The notes: a model not told the origin generated them from the sequence alone. DNA of 64,000 bases from JAQVSH01 sp964451605 (GCA_964451605.1 CAYVJA010000004.1:1-64000); one strand, 5' to 3'. Positions 6,657-15,268 are shown, counted from the stretch's first letter. Numbers and translations: made by a program.

Positions 6657-7849
6657 TGCAAAATTCTGCTGAAGAGCCCCTGCTGGGGTTTGTGTATTAC
6701 CTGCCTCTTCGCCTTGTTTTTGGTATGGGTAAGCTGGAGTCGCTTTCTACCCTCTCTCTGCCGGGAAAGCATGCACTGGTGGTTATTTCGGGTGGGAGTT
6801 CGGCTCGTGAATTCGATTATCTGGCTCAGTTAACGGTTCATTTAGAAAGAGCCGGAAAAACCTTTTCCGTGTTCAGCGGAACGGCGCTCTTTCCTTCGGC
6901 ATCTTCCATTGAACGGGGTGTTTCGCTGGTTCGTGAGACGGGCGCTGATTTTGTGGTGGCCCTGGGTGGCGGTACAACAATCGATACGGCAAAAGCCATT
7001 GCGTTTATGGCCTGTAATGAGGGGGCACTCAGCGATTATGCATTGCATGCCAATGCACCAAAACGTGGCGCGCTGCCTCTGGTGGCCATCCCGACTACTT
7101 CGGGTTCGGGTTCGGAGTGTAATGATTCTCTGATCTTCTTTGATGAGTCGCTGAATCGAAGGTTGCTGTTTTCCGATGGTTTACTCATGCCATGGCTTAC
7201 GCTAATCGATTCTGAGCTGATGATTTCGGTTCCGCCCAGACTCACGGCTTTTCAGGGATTACAGGCTTTTCTCAGGGCGATAGAGAGTTATATTTCGAAA
7301 AATGCCACTCCGCTCAGTTCGCTGTATGCAGCCCAAAGTATTGCGCTTTTGTACGATCAGTTACCCCGTGCCATTCGTAACGGTGCCGATCCCGAACACC
7401 GTTCGCAGGTTGCACTGGGTTCGCTCTATGCGGGTATGGCGGCTTCGCTTACCGGTTCCATGTCGCAGCAGGCACTTGCATTCGCGCTGGGTTCGGGCTC
7501 AAAAGCATTACCCCACAGCGTTGCTCTGTTGATGATTACCGAAGCCTATCTGACGCATTTTGCAGATTTGGTGGAAGAACGTTTTGCTGCACTCACCGAC
7601 TTATTGCCTTTAAAGCGCGATTCGTCGCAAGAGAGGGAGAGAGCCTTTCTGTTTGTGAAGGTTTTGCATAAAATCTTGGTTTCGTGCGGTGTCTCCGATC
7701 TGAATATGTCGGAGTATTCGATATCGCACTCTGATCTGGATCAGGTGGTGGCGGAGGCCCGAAATGCATTTAGTTCTTATTTTGACAACGATCCGGCTCC
7801 GGTTTCTGATAGTGAGCTGGAGGATATATTGAGGTTTTCGTACCGATAA
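6656..7849 (+). CDS. Iron-containing alcohol dehydrogenase homologue lacking most metal ligands
   Basis: 397 residues, the size of group III Fe-ADHs such as FucO. The N-terminal dinucleotide-binding half is well kept (ALGGGTTIDTAKAIAF; IPTTSGSGSE). In the C-terminal half the metal ligands of the family, D and H of the GxDALxHA motif, H of MAHxLG and H of PHG, correspond here to Gln203, Arg207, Phe276 and His287, so three of four are gone. The protein probably binds NAD(P) but should not hold the catalytic iron. It overlaps hisB by one base and is followed by repeat DNA. No histidine step is missing that it could fill, since HisB and HisD cover the phosphatase and oxidation steps. A regulatory or structural role, or ongoing decay, are both possible; the frame is intact. 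Confidence 0.8.
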   Translation: MQNSAEEPLLGFVYYLPLRLVFGMGKLESLSTLSLPGKHALVVISGGSSAREFDYLAQLTVHLERAGKTFSVFSGTALFPSASSIERGVSLVRETGADFVVALGGGTTIDTAKAIAFMACNEGALSDYALHANAPKRGALPLVAIPTTSGSGSECNDSLIFFDESLNRRLLFSDGLLMPWLTLIDSELMISVPPRLTAFQGLQAFLRAIESYISKNATPLSSLYAAQSIALLYDQLPRAIRNGADPEHRSQVALGSLYAGMAASLTGSMSQQALAFALGSGSKALPHSVALLMITEAYLTHFADLVEERFAALTDLLPLKRDSSQERERAFLFVKVLHKILVSCGVSDLNMSEYSISHSDLDQVVAEARNAFSSYFDNDPAPVSDSELEDILRFSYR

Positions 7850-7851
7850 AA

Positions 7852-8017
7852 TGATAATGGTTAATGGTTAATGTGCGCTTCGCGCGGGTGCTCTAATGCT
7901 TTAGTGCTCTAATGCTGCACTGCGCGCAAGTGATGCAGTGTAACAGTGAAGCAGTGTATTGATGACGTTGAAATTTGACGTTTGGGTGTAACTGCCTCGG
8001 AGGTAGTTACATCCAAA
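7852..8017. repeat. Composite intergenic repeat (copy C) with palindrome
   Basis: ATGGTTAATG repeats (7857-7873), GCGCTTCGCGCG (7875-7886), three octamer units (to 7917), a degenerate core TGCGCGCA, then a hairpin whose arms TTTGGGTGTAACTGCCT (7981-7997) and AGGTAGTTACATCCAAA (8001-8017) pair fully with two G-U pairs around a CGG loop. Those arms match the ends of the 170-bp element at 2885-3054. It separates the ADH homologue from purU and could act as a transcriptional or processing boundary. Confidence 0.85.
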
Positions 8018-8063
8018 TAGACGCAAAAGATTGTTTATAAGTGAAATCGTGTAATTTTTGTGT

Positions 8064-8939
8064 ATGGCGAAGGAGGGTGTGTCGCAGGTTAGTGCGATTA
8101 TTTTAATGCATAGTCCGGATAGTCCGGGGATTGTGGCCAGGGTTACGGAGTTTATTCATAGTAATAAGGGAAATATCCTGGCTCTGGAGCAGCATGTTGA
8201 TCAGGGTGAGAATCGCTTTTTTATGAGGCTGGAGTGGGATTTGACTCATTTTTCGATTCCGCGCGAGAAGATTGCCGATTATTTCGAAACGCTTGTGGCT
8301 TCGCAATTGGGGATGTCGTTTCATCTCTATTTTTCGGATCAACGCCCTCGGATGGCTCTGTTTGTTTCGAAGCTTTCGCACTGTCTGTTCGATATTTTGT
8401 CTCGTTGGGAAGGGGGTGAATGGCAGGTGGATATTCCATTGATTATCAGTAATCATGAGGATTTGCGCCCCATTGCCGATCGTTTTGGTATCCCTTTTTA
8501 CTATTTCCCGATTACGGCTCAGACAAAGGCCGACCAGGAAATGCGCGAGTTGGAGCTATTACGGGAGCATGCGGTTACTTTTGTGGTTCTGGCCAGGTAT
8601 ATGCAGATTCTTTCGCCTGGTTTTCTCCGCCATTATCCTAACAAGGTAATCAATATTCATCACTCTTTTTTGCCCGCTTTTGCGGGTGCAAAACCCTATC
8701 AGGCTGCTTTTACCAGAGGGGTGAAGATTATTGGCGCTACCTGTCATTATGTGACTGAGGTGCTCGATGACGGACCTATTATTGAACAGGATGTAATCAG
8801 GGTAACCCACAAGGATTCTTTACAGGCTTTCATTCGTAGAGGCAAGGATTTAGAGAAGATTGTCCTGTCGCGGGGAGTCTATTTTCATATTCGCAGAAAA
8901 ATCCTTGTTTATAACAACCGGACGGTGGTTTTTAGTTGA
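8064..8939 (+). CDS. purU: Formyltetrahydrofolate deformylase
   Basis: 291 residues. It hydrolyses 10-formyl-THF to formate and THF, balancing one-carbon units and supplying formate for PurT-type purine synthesis. An N-terminal ACT domain (residues about 8-80, starting AIILMHSPDSPGIVARVTEF) precedes a formyl-transferase domain with HHSFLPAFAGAKPY, ATCHYV and LDDGPIIEQDV, which carry the Asn/His/Asp catalytic set of the family. The ATG at 8064 is chosen; a TTG two codons upstream is less likely. It lies between the two halves of the his cluster. Histidine synthesis releases AICAR, which needs 10-formyl-THF, a plausible metabolic link. Confidence 0.93.
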   Translation: MAKEGVSQVSAIILMHSPDSPGIVARVTEFIHSNKGNILALEQHVDQGENRFFMRLEWDLTHFSIPREKIADYFETLVASQLGMSFHLYFSDQRPRMALFVSKLSHCLFDILSRWEGGEWQVDIPLIISNHEDLRPIADRFGIPFYYFPITAQTKADQEMRELELLREHAVTFVVLARYMQILSPGFLRHYPNKVINIHHSFLPAFAGAKPYQAAFTRGVKIIGATCHYVTEVLDDGPIIEQDVIRVTHKDSLQAFIRRGKDLEKIVLSRGVYFHIRRKILVYNNRTVVFS

Positions 8940-9051
8940 TATTAGAACGCCTTTAGGCCGCATTTTACTACCTTTGCAAGAGGATGGAGCGCTCCCTCTC
9001 TTTAATTGCTATTCTTATTAACTATTTATCAAACCAAAAAACAATTTAACT

Positions 9052-9609
9052 ATGAACAAGTTTAATCAACTGAAGAAGGCTGTTGTCCTTGGGTTATGCG
9101 GTATTTTTATGACCTCCTGCATCGGATCTTTCCAACTCACTGGAAAGGTACTTGACTGGAACAGAAATCTGAGCGATAAATTCGTGAATGAACTGGTATT
9201 CCTGGGCCTTAACATTCTTCCTGTTTACTCCATTTCGATCCTTGCCGACGCTGTAGTGCTCAACTCCATTGAGTTCTGGAGCGGACAAAGTGCTTTGGCT
9301 ATGGAACCAGGAACCAATAAGTTAATTGAGACCCAGGGTCGTATTGTTCGGGTAACAGCCAAAGAGAATGGCTATAGCCTGGAGCAGGTAGGTGCTGAGC
9401 ACATCTCGATGGAATTGGTTTACTCGCCCGAAACTCAGGTTTGGTCGGCTGTTACCAGCGAAGGCGAAACCAAAATTATGAAGCGTCTCAATTCCCGTAA
9501 AGTAATGATGTTCCTCCCCGATAACAAAAATGTTGAGGCTGAATTGACCGCAGAAGGCGTTGCTGCTGCTCGTACCAGTATGGCACCAGTTGTAACCGCA
9601 GCTTTCTAG
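9052..9609 (+). CDS. DUF3332 family lipoprotein
   Basis: 185 residues. The N-terminus is a lipoprotein signal (LCGIFMTSC, predicted lipidated Cys near residue 22) followed by the DUF3332 pattern (GSFQLTGKVLDWN, a hydrophobic stretch NILPVYSISILADAVVLNSIEFW, and a small beta-rich C-terminal region). Function of the family is unknown to me. A -7 element TACCTTTG lies at 8969-8976, about 75 bases upstream, so it probably has its own promoter and may also drive hisH-A-F-IE. Confidence 0.85.
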   Translation: MNKFNQLKKAVVLGLCGIFMTSCIGSFQLTGKVLDWNRNLSDKFVNELVFLGLNILPVYSISILADAVVLNSIEFWSGQSALAMEPGTNKLIETQGRIVRVTAKENGYSLEQVGAEHISMELVYSPETQVWSAVTSEGETKIMKRLNSRKVMMFLPDNKNVEAELTAEGVAAARTSMAPVVTAAF

Positions 9610-9689
9610 TTTCTGCTTTCTATTTCGGCTTTTTTCCTCTTTTTCAGTTGGTTATCTGATTTTCCGTTTGTGTTTGCTTTTTGTGCTGT

Positions 9690-10280
9690 ATGAAGGTTGT
9701 TGTGATTAAGTATAATGCCGGTAATATTTTTTCTGTGGTCTACGCCCTTAAGCGCTTAGGGGTGGAGGCTGAGGTTACCGGCGACCACAACCTGATTCAA
9801 CAGGCTGATAAGGTGATTTTTCCCGGTGTAGGTGAAGCGGGTACTACGATGGCCTATCTGCGTTTGCATGGCCTCGACAAGGTAATCTGCAGCTTACAGC
9901 AGCCGGTTTTGGGAATCTGTATCGGTATGCAGCTTATGTGCAGCCATTCGGAAGAGGGAAATACTGCTTGTTTAGGCATTTTTTCCGAGAAGGTTTCAAA
10001 ATTCCGCCCATGTGGGAATACCCATAAGGTTCCCCACATGGGCTGGAATCTTCTCGAAAATGTTTCATCACCCCTTTTCAAGGGGATAGAATCGTTGCCC
10101 TATCTCTACTATGTACATAGTTTTGCACCGGAGTTAGGGCCTCATACCACCGCTATAACACAATACATAAAACCATTTAGTGCTGTTCTTCAGCGGAATA
10201 ACTATTATGCGGTTCAGTTTCATCCTGAAAAAAGCGGAGAGACAGGCGCAAGAATATTATCAAACTTTTTAGCTCTCTAA
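9690..10280 (+). CDS. hisH: Imidazole glycerol phosphate synthase, glutaminase subunit
   Basis: 196 residues. This class I amidotransferase releases ammonia from glutamine and channels it to HisF. It shows VKYNAGN-type N-terminal IKYNAGN, the oxyanion motif PGVGEAG, the nucleophile elbow GICIGMQLM with Cys near 79, and the C-terminal catalytic pair in FHPEKSG. ATG 9690 is chosen over a TTG three codons earlier. It is the first gene of the second his block and lies 13 bases before hisA. Confidence 0.95.
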   Translation: MKVVVIKYNAGNIFSVVYALKRLGVEAEVTGDHNLIQQADKVIFPGVGEAGTTMAYLRLHGLDKVICSLQQPVLGICIGMQLMCSHSEEGNTACLGIFSEKVSKFRPCGNTHKVPHMGWNLLENVSSPLFKGIESLPYLYYVHSFAPELGPHTTAITQYIKPFSAVLQRNNYYAVQFHPEKSGETGARILSNFLAL

Positions 10281-10293
10281 ATCCTTCTTTTCT

Positions 10294-11028
10294 GTGTCAA
10301 GAACCGATATCATTCCGGCAATCGATCTGATCGACGGAAAATGTGTACGCCTCTCGCAGGGTGACTATCAACGAAAGGTAATTTATGCCGATAATCCGTT
10401 GGATATGGCACTCCGTTTTTCCGATTCCGGAATCCGAAGGCTTCACCTGGTAGATCTCGACGGGGCTAAAGCACAGCACATTGTGAATCATAAGATTTTA
10501 GAAGAGATTGTCACCAAAACACCGCTCGTGGTCGATTTCGGAGGAGGGCTGAAGCGCGCCGACGATTTGCGTATCGCCTTTGAATGCGGTGCCTCTATGG
10601 TTACGGGCGGGAGTATTGCGGTGAAGGATCCCGATACCTTTTTGTCGTGGATTGAGACCTATGGTCCTGACCGGATTATTTTGGGCGCCGATGTGAAGGG
10701 AGAGCAGATTGCCGTCGGCGGATGGCAGGAGGTGACTCCGCTTTTGTTATTCCCTTTTTTAGATCGTTATGTAAAGGCCGGCATCACAAAGGTGATTTGT
10801 ACCGATATTGCCCGCGACGGAATGATGGAAGGCCCCTCGGTTGACCTCTACACCCGCATCCTGGCGCAATTTCCGGGGCTCTTTTTGATTGCAAGCGGCG
10901 GTGTGAGTCAATTAGCGGATATAGAAAAGCTGCATGAAGCAGGGGTTCCCGCTGCGATTACAGGAAAAGCTATATACGAAGGAAAACTTACTTTACAACA
11001 AATCGCCGGATGGATGTCCGGAAACTAA
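10294..11028 (+). CDS. hisA: ProFAR isomerase
   Basis: 244 residues, a TIM barrel that isomerises ProFAR to PRFAR. It begins at GTG 10294 (MSRTDIIPAIDLIDGKCVRL), with the catalytic Asp in PAIDLIDGK and the opposite Asp in VICTDIARDGMMEGP; phosphate loops VDFGGGLK and IASGGVSQ are present. No ATG fits the conserved N-terminus, so GTG is well supported. It overlaps or abuts hisF. Confidence 0.96.
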   Translation: MSRTDIIPAIDLIDGKCVRLSQGDYQRKVIYADNPLDMALRFSDSGIRRLHLVDLDGAKAQHIVNHKILEEIVTKTPLVVDFGGGLKRADDLRIAFECGASMVTGGSIAVKDPDTFLSWIETYGPDRIILGADVKGEQIAVGGWQEVTPLLLFPFLDRYVKAGITKVICTDIARDGMMEGPSVDLYTRILAQFPGLFLIASGGVSQLADIEKLHEAGVPAAITGKAIYEGKLTLQQIAGWMSGN

Positions 11029-11039
11029 TGAATACAGCT

Positions 11040-11801
11040 ATGTTGGCAAAACGCATTATTCCCTGTCTGGATGTCAAAGACGGGATGACCGTAAAAGGAA
11101 CAAATTTTGTTAATCTTCGTGAGGTAGGCGATCCGGTTGAGCTGGGTGCGTTCTATAGCAAACAGGGTGCTGATGAATTGGTTTTTCTGGATATTACGGC
11201 TTCGCACGAAGGCAGAAAAACCTTTACCGATACGGTTAAACGCGTGGCTGCACGCCTTGATATTCCCTTTACGGTGGGCGGTGGAATTGGCGGATTAAAG
11301 GATGTAGAACGTCTTTTGGAAGCCGGAGCCGATAAAATCTCTATCAACTCGGCTGCACTCCGAAATCCCGGATTGATTGATGAGATCTCATCGCATTTTG
11401 GCAATCAGGTATGTGTTGTAGCCATAGATGCCAACCCTACAGATAACCGGTGGTACTGTTATTTGAACGGAGGGCGGATCCAAACCGACCGTGAGTTGGT
11501 TGCATGGGCTCGTGAGGCCGAATCGCGGGGTGCCGGCGAGATCTTATTCACCAGTATGCTGCATGACGGGGTTAAAGAGGGATATCCGAATGAGGCACTG
11601 GCTTCGCTGGCCGATGCGCTCACCATTCCTGTCATTGCTTCGGGGGGAGCCGGTTCGATGGAACACATTCGCGATGCCTTCCTGTTGGGTAAGGCCGATG
11701 CGGCTCTGGCCGCCAGCGTATTCCATTTTGGAGAAATTGCCATTCCAGCCCTTAAGAGCTATCTTGCCTCGCAGGGAATTACTGTCCGCCCTATCGTGTA
11801 G
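11040..11801 (+). CDS. hisF: Imidazole glycerol phosphate synthase, cyclase subunit
   Basis: 253 residues from the chosen ATG. This TIM barrel uses ammonia from HisH to convert PRFAR to IGP and AICAR. Conserved: LAKRIIPCLDVKDG (catalytic Asp near residue 11), DITAS, GGGIGGL, ILFTSMLHDGVKEGY (second Asp) and ASGGAGS. Family N-termini begin MLAKRIIPCLD, which fits ATG 11040; an in-frame ATG at 11028 overlaps the hisA stop (TAATG) and would couple translation, adding four residues. A further ATG at 11010 would overlap hisA more deeply. Confidence 0.96.
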   Translation: MLAKRIIPCLDVKDGMTVKGTNFVNLREVGDPVELGAFYSKQGADELVFLDITASHEGRKTFTDTVKRVAARLDIPFTVGGGIGGLKDVERLLEAGADKISINSAALRNPGLIDEISSHFGNQVCVVAIDANPTDNRWYCYLNGGRIQTDRELVAWAREAESRGAGEILFTSMLHDGVKEGYPNEALASLADALTIPVIASGGAGSMEHIRDAFLLGKADAALAASVFHFGEIAIPALKSYLASQGITVRPIV

Positions 11802-11840
11802 TTTCGTTCATATATTACAGCAGAACATAAAAGAATCGTT

Positions 11841-12434
11841 ATGGAACTTGATTTCGAAAAACTTGACGGCCTGATTCCTGCCGTTATCCAGGATGCATTT
11901 ACCGCTAAGGTGCTTATGGTAGGGTTTATGAACCTTGAGGCGTACCGTAAAACCGTCGATTCGGGGCTGGTTACCTTTTACAGCCGTACTCGTAACCGCC
12001 TTTGGACAAAAGGGGAGGAGAGTGGTAATTTTCTGGAAGTAAAACAGATTCTGGTCGATTGTGATGCCGATACGCTGTTGATTAAAGCCAAACCCAGAGG
12101 CCCCGTCTGTCACACGGGTCAGGACACCTGTTTTAACGAAGTGAATGACGAGGGAATCAACTTTCTGGATTATCTCCAGAAGTTCATTCAAAAGCGCAAA
12201 GAGGAGATGCCTGAGGGCTCTTACACCACAAAACTCTTCTCGCGCGGCATTAATAAAATGGCGCAAAAGGTTGGAGAAGAGGCCGTTGAAGTGGTTATTG
12301 AGGCCAAAGACAACAACGACGATCTTTTCCTGAACGAGTGCGCCGATTTAATGTACCATTACATCGTGCTTCTTACAGCAAAGGGTTTTTCGCTTGATGA
12401 CGTGGCTGCTATTCTGGCTTCTCGTCACAAATAG
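11841..12434 (+). CDS. hisI: Bifunctional phosphoribosyl-AMP cyclohydrolase / phosphoribosyl-ATP pyrophosphatase
   Basis: 197 residues (HisIE). The N-terminal HisI part (1 to about 105) opens the adenine ring of PR-AMP; it has FYSRTRNRLWTKGEESGN, DCDADTLL and the Cys-containing zinc region GPVCHTGQDTCF. The C-terminal HisE part (about 115-197) removes pyrophosphate from PR-ATP; QKVGEEAVEVVIEAK and the downstream acidic NECADLMYH give the Mg-binding carboxylates. It is the last his gene and is followed by a large palindromic terminator. Confidence 0.96.
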   Translation: MELDFEKLDGLIPAVIQDAFTAKVLMVGFMNLEAYRKTVDSGLVTFYSRTRNRLWTKGEESGNFLEVKQILVDCDADTLLIKAKPRGPVCHTGQDTCFNEVNDEGINFLDYLQKFIQKRKEEMPEGSYTTKLFSRGINKMAQKVGEEAVEVVIEAKDNNDDLFLNECADLMYHYIVLLTAKGFSLDDVAAILASRHK

Positions 12435-12508
12435 CATCAGCCGTCGTTTGGACTTCCCCTCTTCTGTATTGCGTATTTTGGATGGAGAGGTATGGATGAT
12501 TGCAACTT

Positions 12509-12560
12509 CAATATAAAAGGAGGCGGTTCCCCGGCCGGGGAACCGCCTCCTTTTATATTG
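12509..12560. terminator. Bidirectional terminator, 52-nt perfect palindrome
   Basis: The sequence is fully self-complementary about its centre (CCCCGGCCGGGG), each half 26 bases, with AAAAGG and CCTTTT near the ends so that either strand gives a GC stem followed by T. It separates the convergent hisI and PHP-domain genes. Confidence 0.92.
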
Positions 12561-12574
12561 AGGGTAGACAGAAG

Positions 12575-13648
12575 TTACAGACTCAGAACGCTTGTTGTTC
12601 CGGTGTGCATATTGAGCACCTCCATTTTCAGTTCGTCTGAGCCTTTTGTGAATTTGCATTCTGTGGTTTGCCCTGCCCCCAGTTTATACTTACCGCCTGC
12701 CGAACGGATTTCGTAGGGGATATCGGATTGGTTCGAAAAGTGATAGTAGTCCCATTTCTCGTCCGAACGGAATTTTCGCCACTCTACCGAAGCCAGGAAA
12801 AGTGCCTTCAAATATTCCGGTTTTCCGGCCAGATGATGCGTTGAGTAGGCAATGGTTCTGCCGGCAAAGAGAGCCTCTCTGATTCCGGCTTCACTGTGCT
12901 CTTTTACCAGCACAAGCGTCATATTCCGGAAATAGCTGTTGAGATTAATTTCACCCTCTATCAGCGTATGGGTATCGCTGTTACCGAAGTGGGGCAGTTT
13001 CTTGTCGAAACACCACTGTACAGCATAGGGGTAGAATTCACTCCCGTTGAAAACCTCAATGCCGTGAATTTTCCCTGCTTTAAAGAGTTTTTCCTGAAAA
13101 GGTCTTATGTAGCAGCTGTCGGTAGCCCATCCGGGATGGTTCCACAAAATGAAGGCATTCTGTGCAAGTGCTGCATCGATTGCCGCTTCCGGATCATCTA
13201 CCTTCAACGGATTGGCGTCCTGAATAAACAGAGCGTTAAAATGCCCAATATCCGGTTGCTGGCGAGTAATCTCGGCCCCCTTAATCAGGATAATCCCCAA
13301 GTTGTCGGCTGTCGATTTGGCCAGTTGGTGCGAGGAGTTGAAATCGCCCCCTTTTATGTAGTCTTTATGAGGCAAGTATTCAATATGATCGGTGATGGAA
13401 ATGGCATCGAGTCCATGTCCCCAGGCTTCAAAAATACGGATCTGGGGCCATACGTTCCCGTCGGAAAAAACCGTATGGGAGTGAAAGTCGCATTTTAACA
13501 CCTTATAACCCAGCACATCCGGAATCCGGATATTGAGTCGTTCGTTGGGTCTTTTTTGTTGCGTGAATTTTACACAATTCAGGTCTTGCGCAACTGCCGA
13601 AAAGCTGATGAAAACGGCGGCAAGAAAGAGAAAGAAAGATCGATTCAT
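12575..13648 (-). CDS. Secreted PHP-domain phosphoesterase
   Basis: 357 residues. A clear signal peptide (residues 1-20, ending FSAVAQ) is followed by a PHP domain: DFHSHTVFSDG (residues 55-64), ITDHIEY, WNHPGW and NSDTH, the His/Asp clusters that bind up to three metals. PHP domains occur in histidinol phosphatases and nucleoside phosphate hydrolases, but export makes a biosynthetic role unlikely even though it faces the his cluster. The C-terminal about 70 residues look like a small beta domain. It is convergent with hisI across a shared terminator. Substrate unknown. Confidence 0.85.
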   Translation of the reverse strand: MNRSFFLFLAAVFISFSAVAQDLNCVKFTQQKRPNERLNIRIPDVLGYKVLKCDFHSHTVFSDGNVWPQIRIFEAWGHGLDAISITDHIEYLPHKDYIKGGDFNSSHQLAKSTADNLGIILIKGAEITRQQPDIGHFNALFIQDANPLKVDDPEAAIDAALAQNAFILWNHPGWATDSCYIRPFQEKLFKAGKIHGIEVFNGSEFYPYAVQWCFDKKLPHFGNSDTHTLIEGEINLNSYFRNMTLVLVKEHSEAGIREALFAGRTIAYSTHHLAGKPEYLKALFLASVEWRKFRSDEKWDYYHFSNQSDIPYEIRSAGGKYKLGAGQTTECKFTKGSDELKMEVLNMHTGTTSVLSL

Positions 13649-13690
13649 AATTTTATGAGGGTGTGTGCGCTGTGCGCAAATGGTTAATAA

Positions 13691-13742
13691 TTAGTGCTCT
13701 AGTGCTCTAGTGCTTTAGTGCTCTAGTGCTGCGCTTCGCGCG
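13691..13742. repeat. Octamer array with core (copy D)
   Basis: Five units of [CT]TAGTGCT (13691-13730) followed directly by GCGCTTCGCGCG (13731-13742), preceded by an ATGGTTAATAAT stretch related to that in copies C and F. It lies between the PHP gene and the oxidoreductase gene. Confidence 0.9.
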
Positions 13743-13795
13743 CTGGCGCAACATTAGAGTAGTAAAGCAACGCGGAAGGGTCTGGAATTTGTATG

Positions 13796-15154
13796 TTAAT
13801 ACTGGAAGGGTTTGTTCCCGGCCATGATCTCCTGGGTGGTTTCGTCGAAGGTGACTCTTACTCCTGTACGGTAGGCGGCGTTGGCCATACCGCAGGCAAT
13901 GGCGTGGTTGTAACCGGCCTCGACGGGGCAGTTGGTAGCGGTGTTCTTTGCTTTAACGCACTCCATCCAGTTGCGCATGTGGGCTGTTGTGAGAGGGTCT
14001 CCGCCGGTGTTGGCTCCAGTGGCAGCAGTGATGTTGGGCAGTTTCGACTCCGGAAGAAGATTCTCCTTCATGTTCATGGCCGCTGCTTCGTTTTTGCCCA
14101 ATCCGCCACCGGGAGTGATACTATTGTTGTCGAGGTTAAGTGTACCCCCGTTCGAGAAGTAGAGCTCTTTGGTTCCTCCGGCAGAGTTGCTGAAGCGGGA
14201 GGAGTAAATTACCTGGAAGCCTTCCGAGGGGTCATTGAATGGGCCGTAATCGAAGACTGCGGTCAGGGTGTCGGCGTTGGTTCGGCCGTCTTTCCACTGA
14301 TAGATACCCCCGTTGGCAGCCACGCTGCGGGGATGCGCTAATCCGGTGAACCAGTGAACCGTATCAATTTGGTGGCACATCCACTGCCCGGGAATGCCCG
14401 ACGAAAAGGGCCAGAACAAACGATATTCCAAATATTTACGGGGATCCCACTCCATATAGGGCCGATTCATCAGGAAGCGGTTCCAGTCGGTATCCTCCTG
14501 ACGGATTTCAGCACACAGTTTGGGCAGGCGCCAACGTCCGGGCTGGTTTACATTCCATGTCATCTCGGCCATCACAATCTTGCCGAATTTTCCGCTCTTG
14601 ATATATTCGTTGGCTGCCTGATAATTGGCTCCGCTGCGTCGTTGCGAACCAATCTGTACCACAATGCCTGCCTCTTTAACCGCCTTGAGAGCCACTTTGG
14701 CATCGGCCATGGTTTCGGCGAAGGGTTTTTCTACATAGGCGTGTTTCTTGGCACGGGCAGCCTCGGCCAGGTGAAGGGAATGCTGAAAGTCGGCAGTACT
14801 GATGATTACGGCATCAACCGAATTGCTGTCGTAAAGCTCTTCGTTATTGCGGTACAGGGCAATATCCCAGCCACCTTTCTCTTTGATAATCTTCTTGCCT
14901 TCGTCGCGACGCCGGCTCCAGATATCGGAAAGGGCTGCAATTTCGAAACCCAGATCTTTGGCATTGGCAATAAATCCGGGGAGAAGCGATGCCTTAAAAC
15001 GATCGGAGAAACCTACAATGCCAACTCGAATCATCTCGTTTGAGCCAACGATCCGGTTATAACTTTTTGCGCTAAATCCGGGAACGATACCTCCGAATGA
15101 GAGGAGAGCGCTTCCTGCAGCTGCTTTCTTTAAAAAATCACGTCTTGTTGTCAT
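13796..15154 (-). CDS. Tat-exported Gfo/Idh/MocA family oxidoreductase
   Basis: 452 residues. The N-terminus MTTRRDFLKKAAAGSALLSF is a twin-arginine signal, so a cofactor-loaded protein is predicted to be exported. The Rossmann domain begins IRVGIVGFSDRF (here GFS replaces the common GxG step), and the family motif EKPFAET (the catalytic-lysine EKP) lies near residue 143. Members with this signal are usually NAD(P)-dependent sugar or glycoside dehydrogenases; the substrate cannot be told. A full promoter is seen at 15239-15268. A second, distinct Tat-Gfo/Idh gene lies at 56560-57897. Confidence 0.88.
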   Translation of the reverse strand: MTTRRDFLKKAAAGSALLSFGGIVPGFSAKSYNRIVGSNEMIRVGIVGFSDRFKASLLPGFIANAKDLGFEIAALSDIWSRRRDEGKKIIKEKGGWDIALYRNNEELYDSNSVDAVIISTADFQHSLHLAEAARAKKHAYVEKPFAETMADAKVALKAVKEAGIVVQIGSQRRSGANYQAANEYIKSGKFGKIVMAEMTWNVNQPGRWRLPKLCAEIRQEDTDWNRFLMNRPYMEWDPRKYLEYRLFWPFSSGIPGQWMCHQIDTVHWFTGLAHPRSVAANGGIYQWKDGRTNADTLTAVFDYGPFNDPSEGFQVIYSSRFSNSAGGTKELYFSNGGTLNLDNNSITPGGGLGKNEAAAMNMKENLLPESKLPNITAATGANTGGDPLTTAHMRNWMECVKAKNTATNCPVEAGYNHAIACGMANAAYRTGVRVTFDETTQEIMAGNKPFQY

Positions 15155-15238
15155 GCCAAATTACGCTTTGTGAGGGTTAATGATTCTTGGTGCACCGTGT
15201 GCGCACACAAACGATCAGTAAAAGTGGAACAGATTTAC

Positions 15239-15268
15239 CAAAGTTAACAACGAATGTGTGGAAAACAA
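15239..15268 (-). promoter_or_regulatory. Promoter of the Tat-exported oxidoreductase gene
   Basis: On the minus strand TTG (15266-15268) is 19 bases from TAACTTTG (15239-15246), an exact TAnnTTTG. The predicted leader is about 75 bases and contains the 12-bp perfect palindrome GTGTGCGCACAC (15197-15208), a possible regulator site. Confidence 0.65.

Noticed and set aside
14354..15043. 229-residue plus-strand frame opposite the first Gfo/Idh gene
   Set aside because: Antisense shadow; the minus-strand gene has a Tat signal, a Rossmann fold and a promoter.
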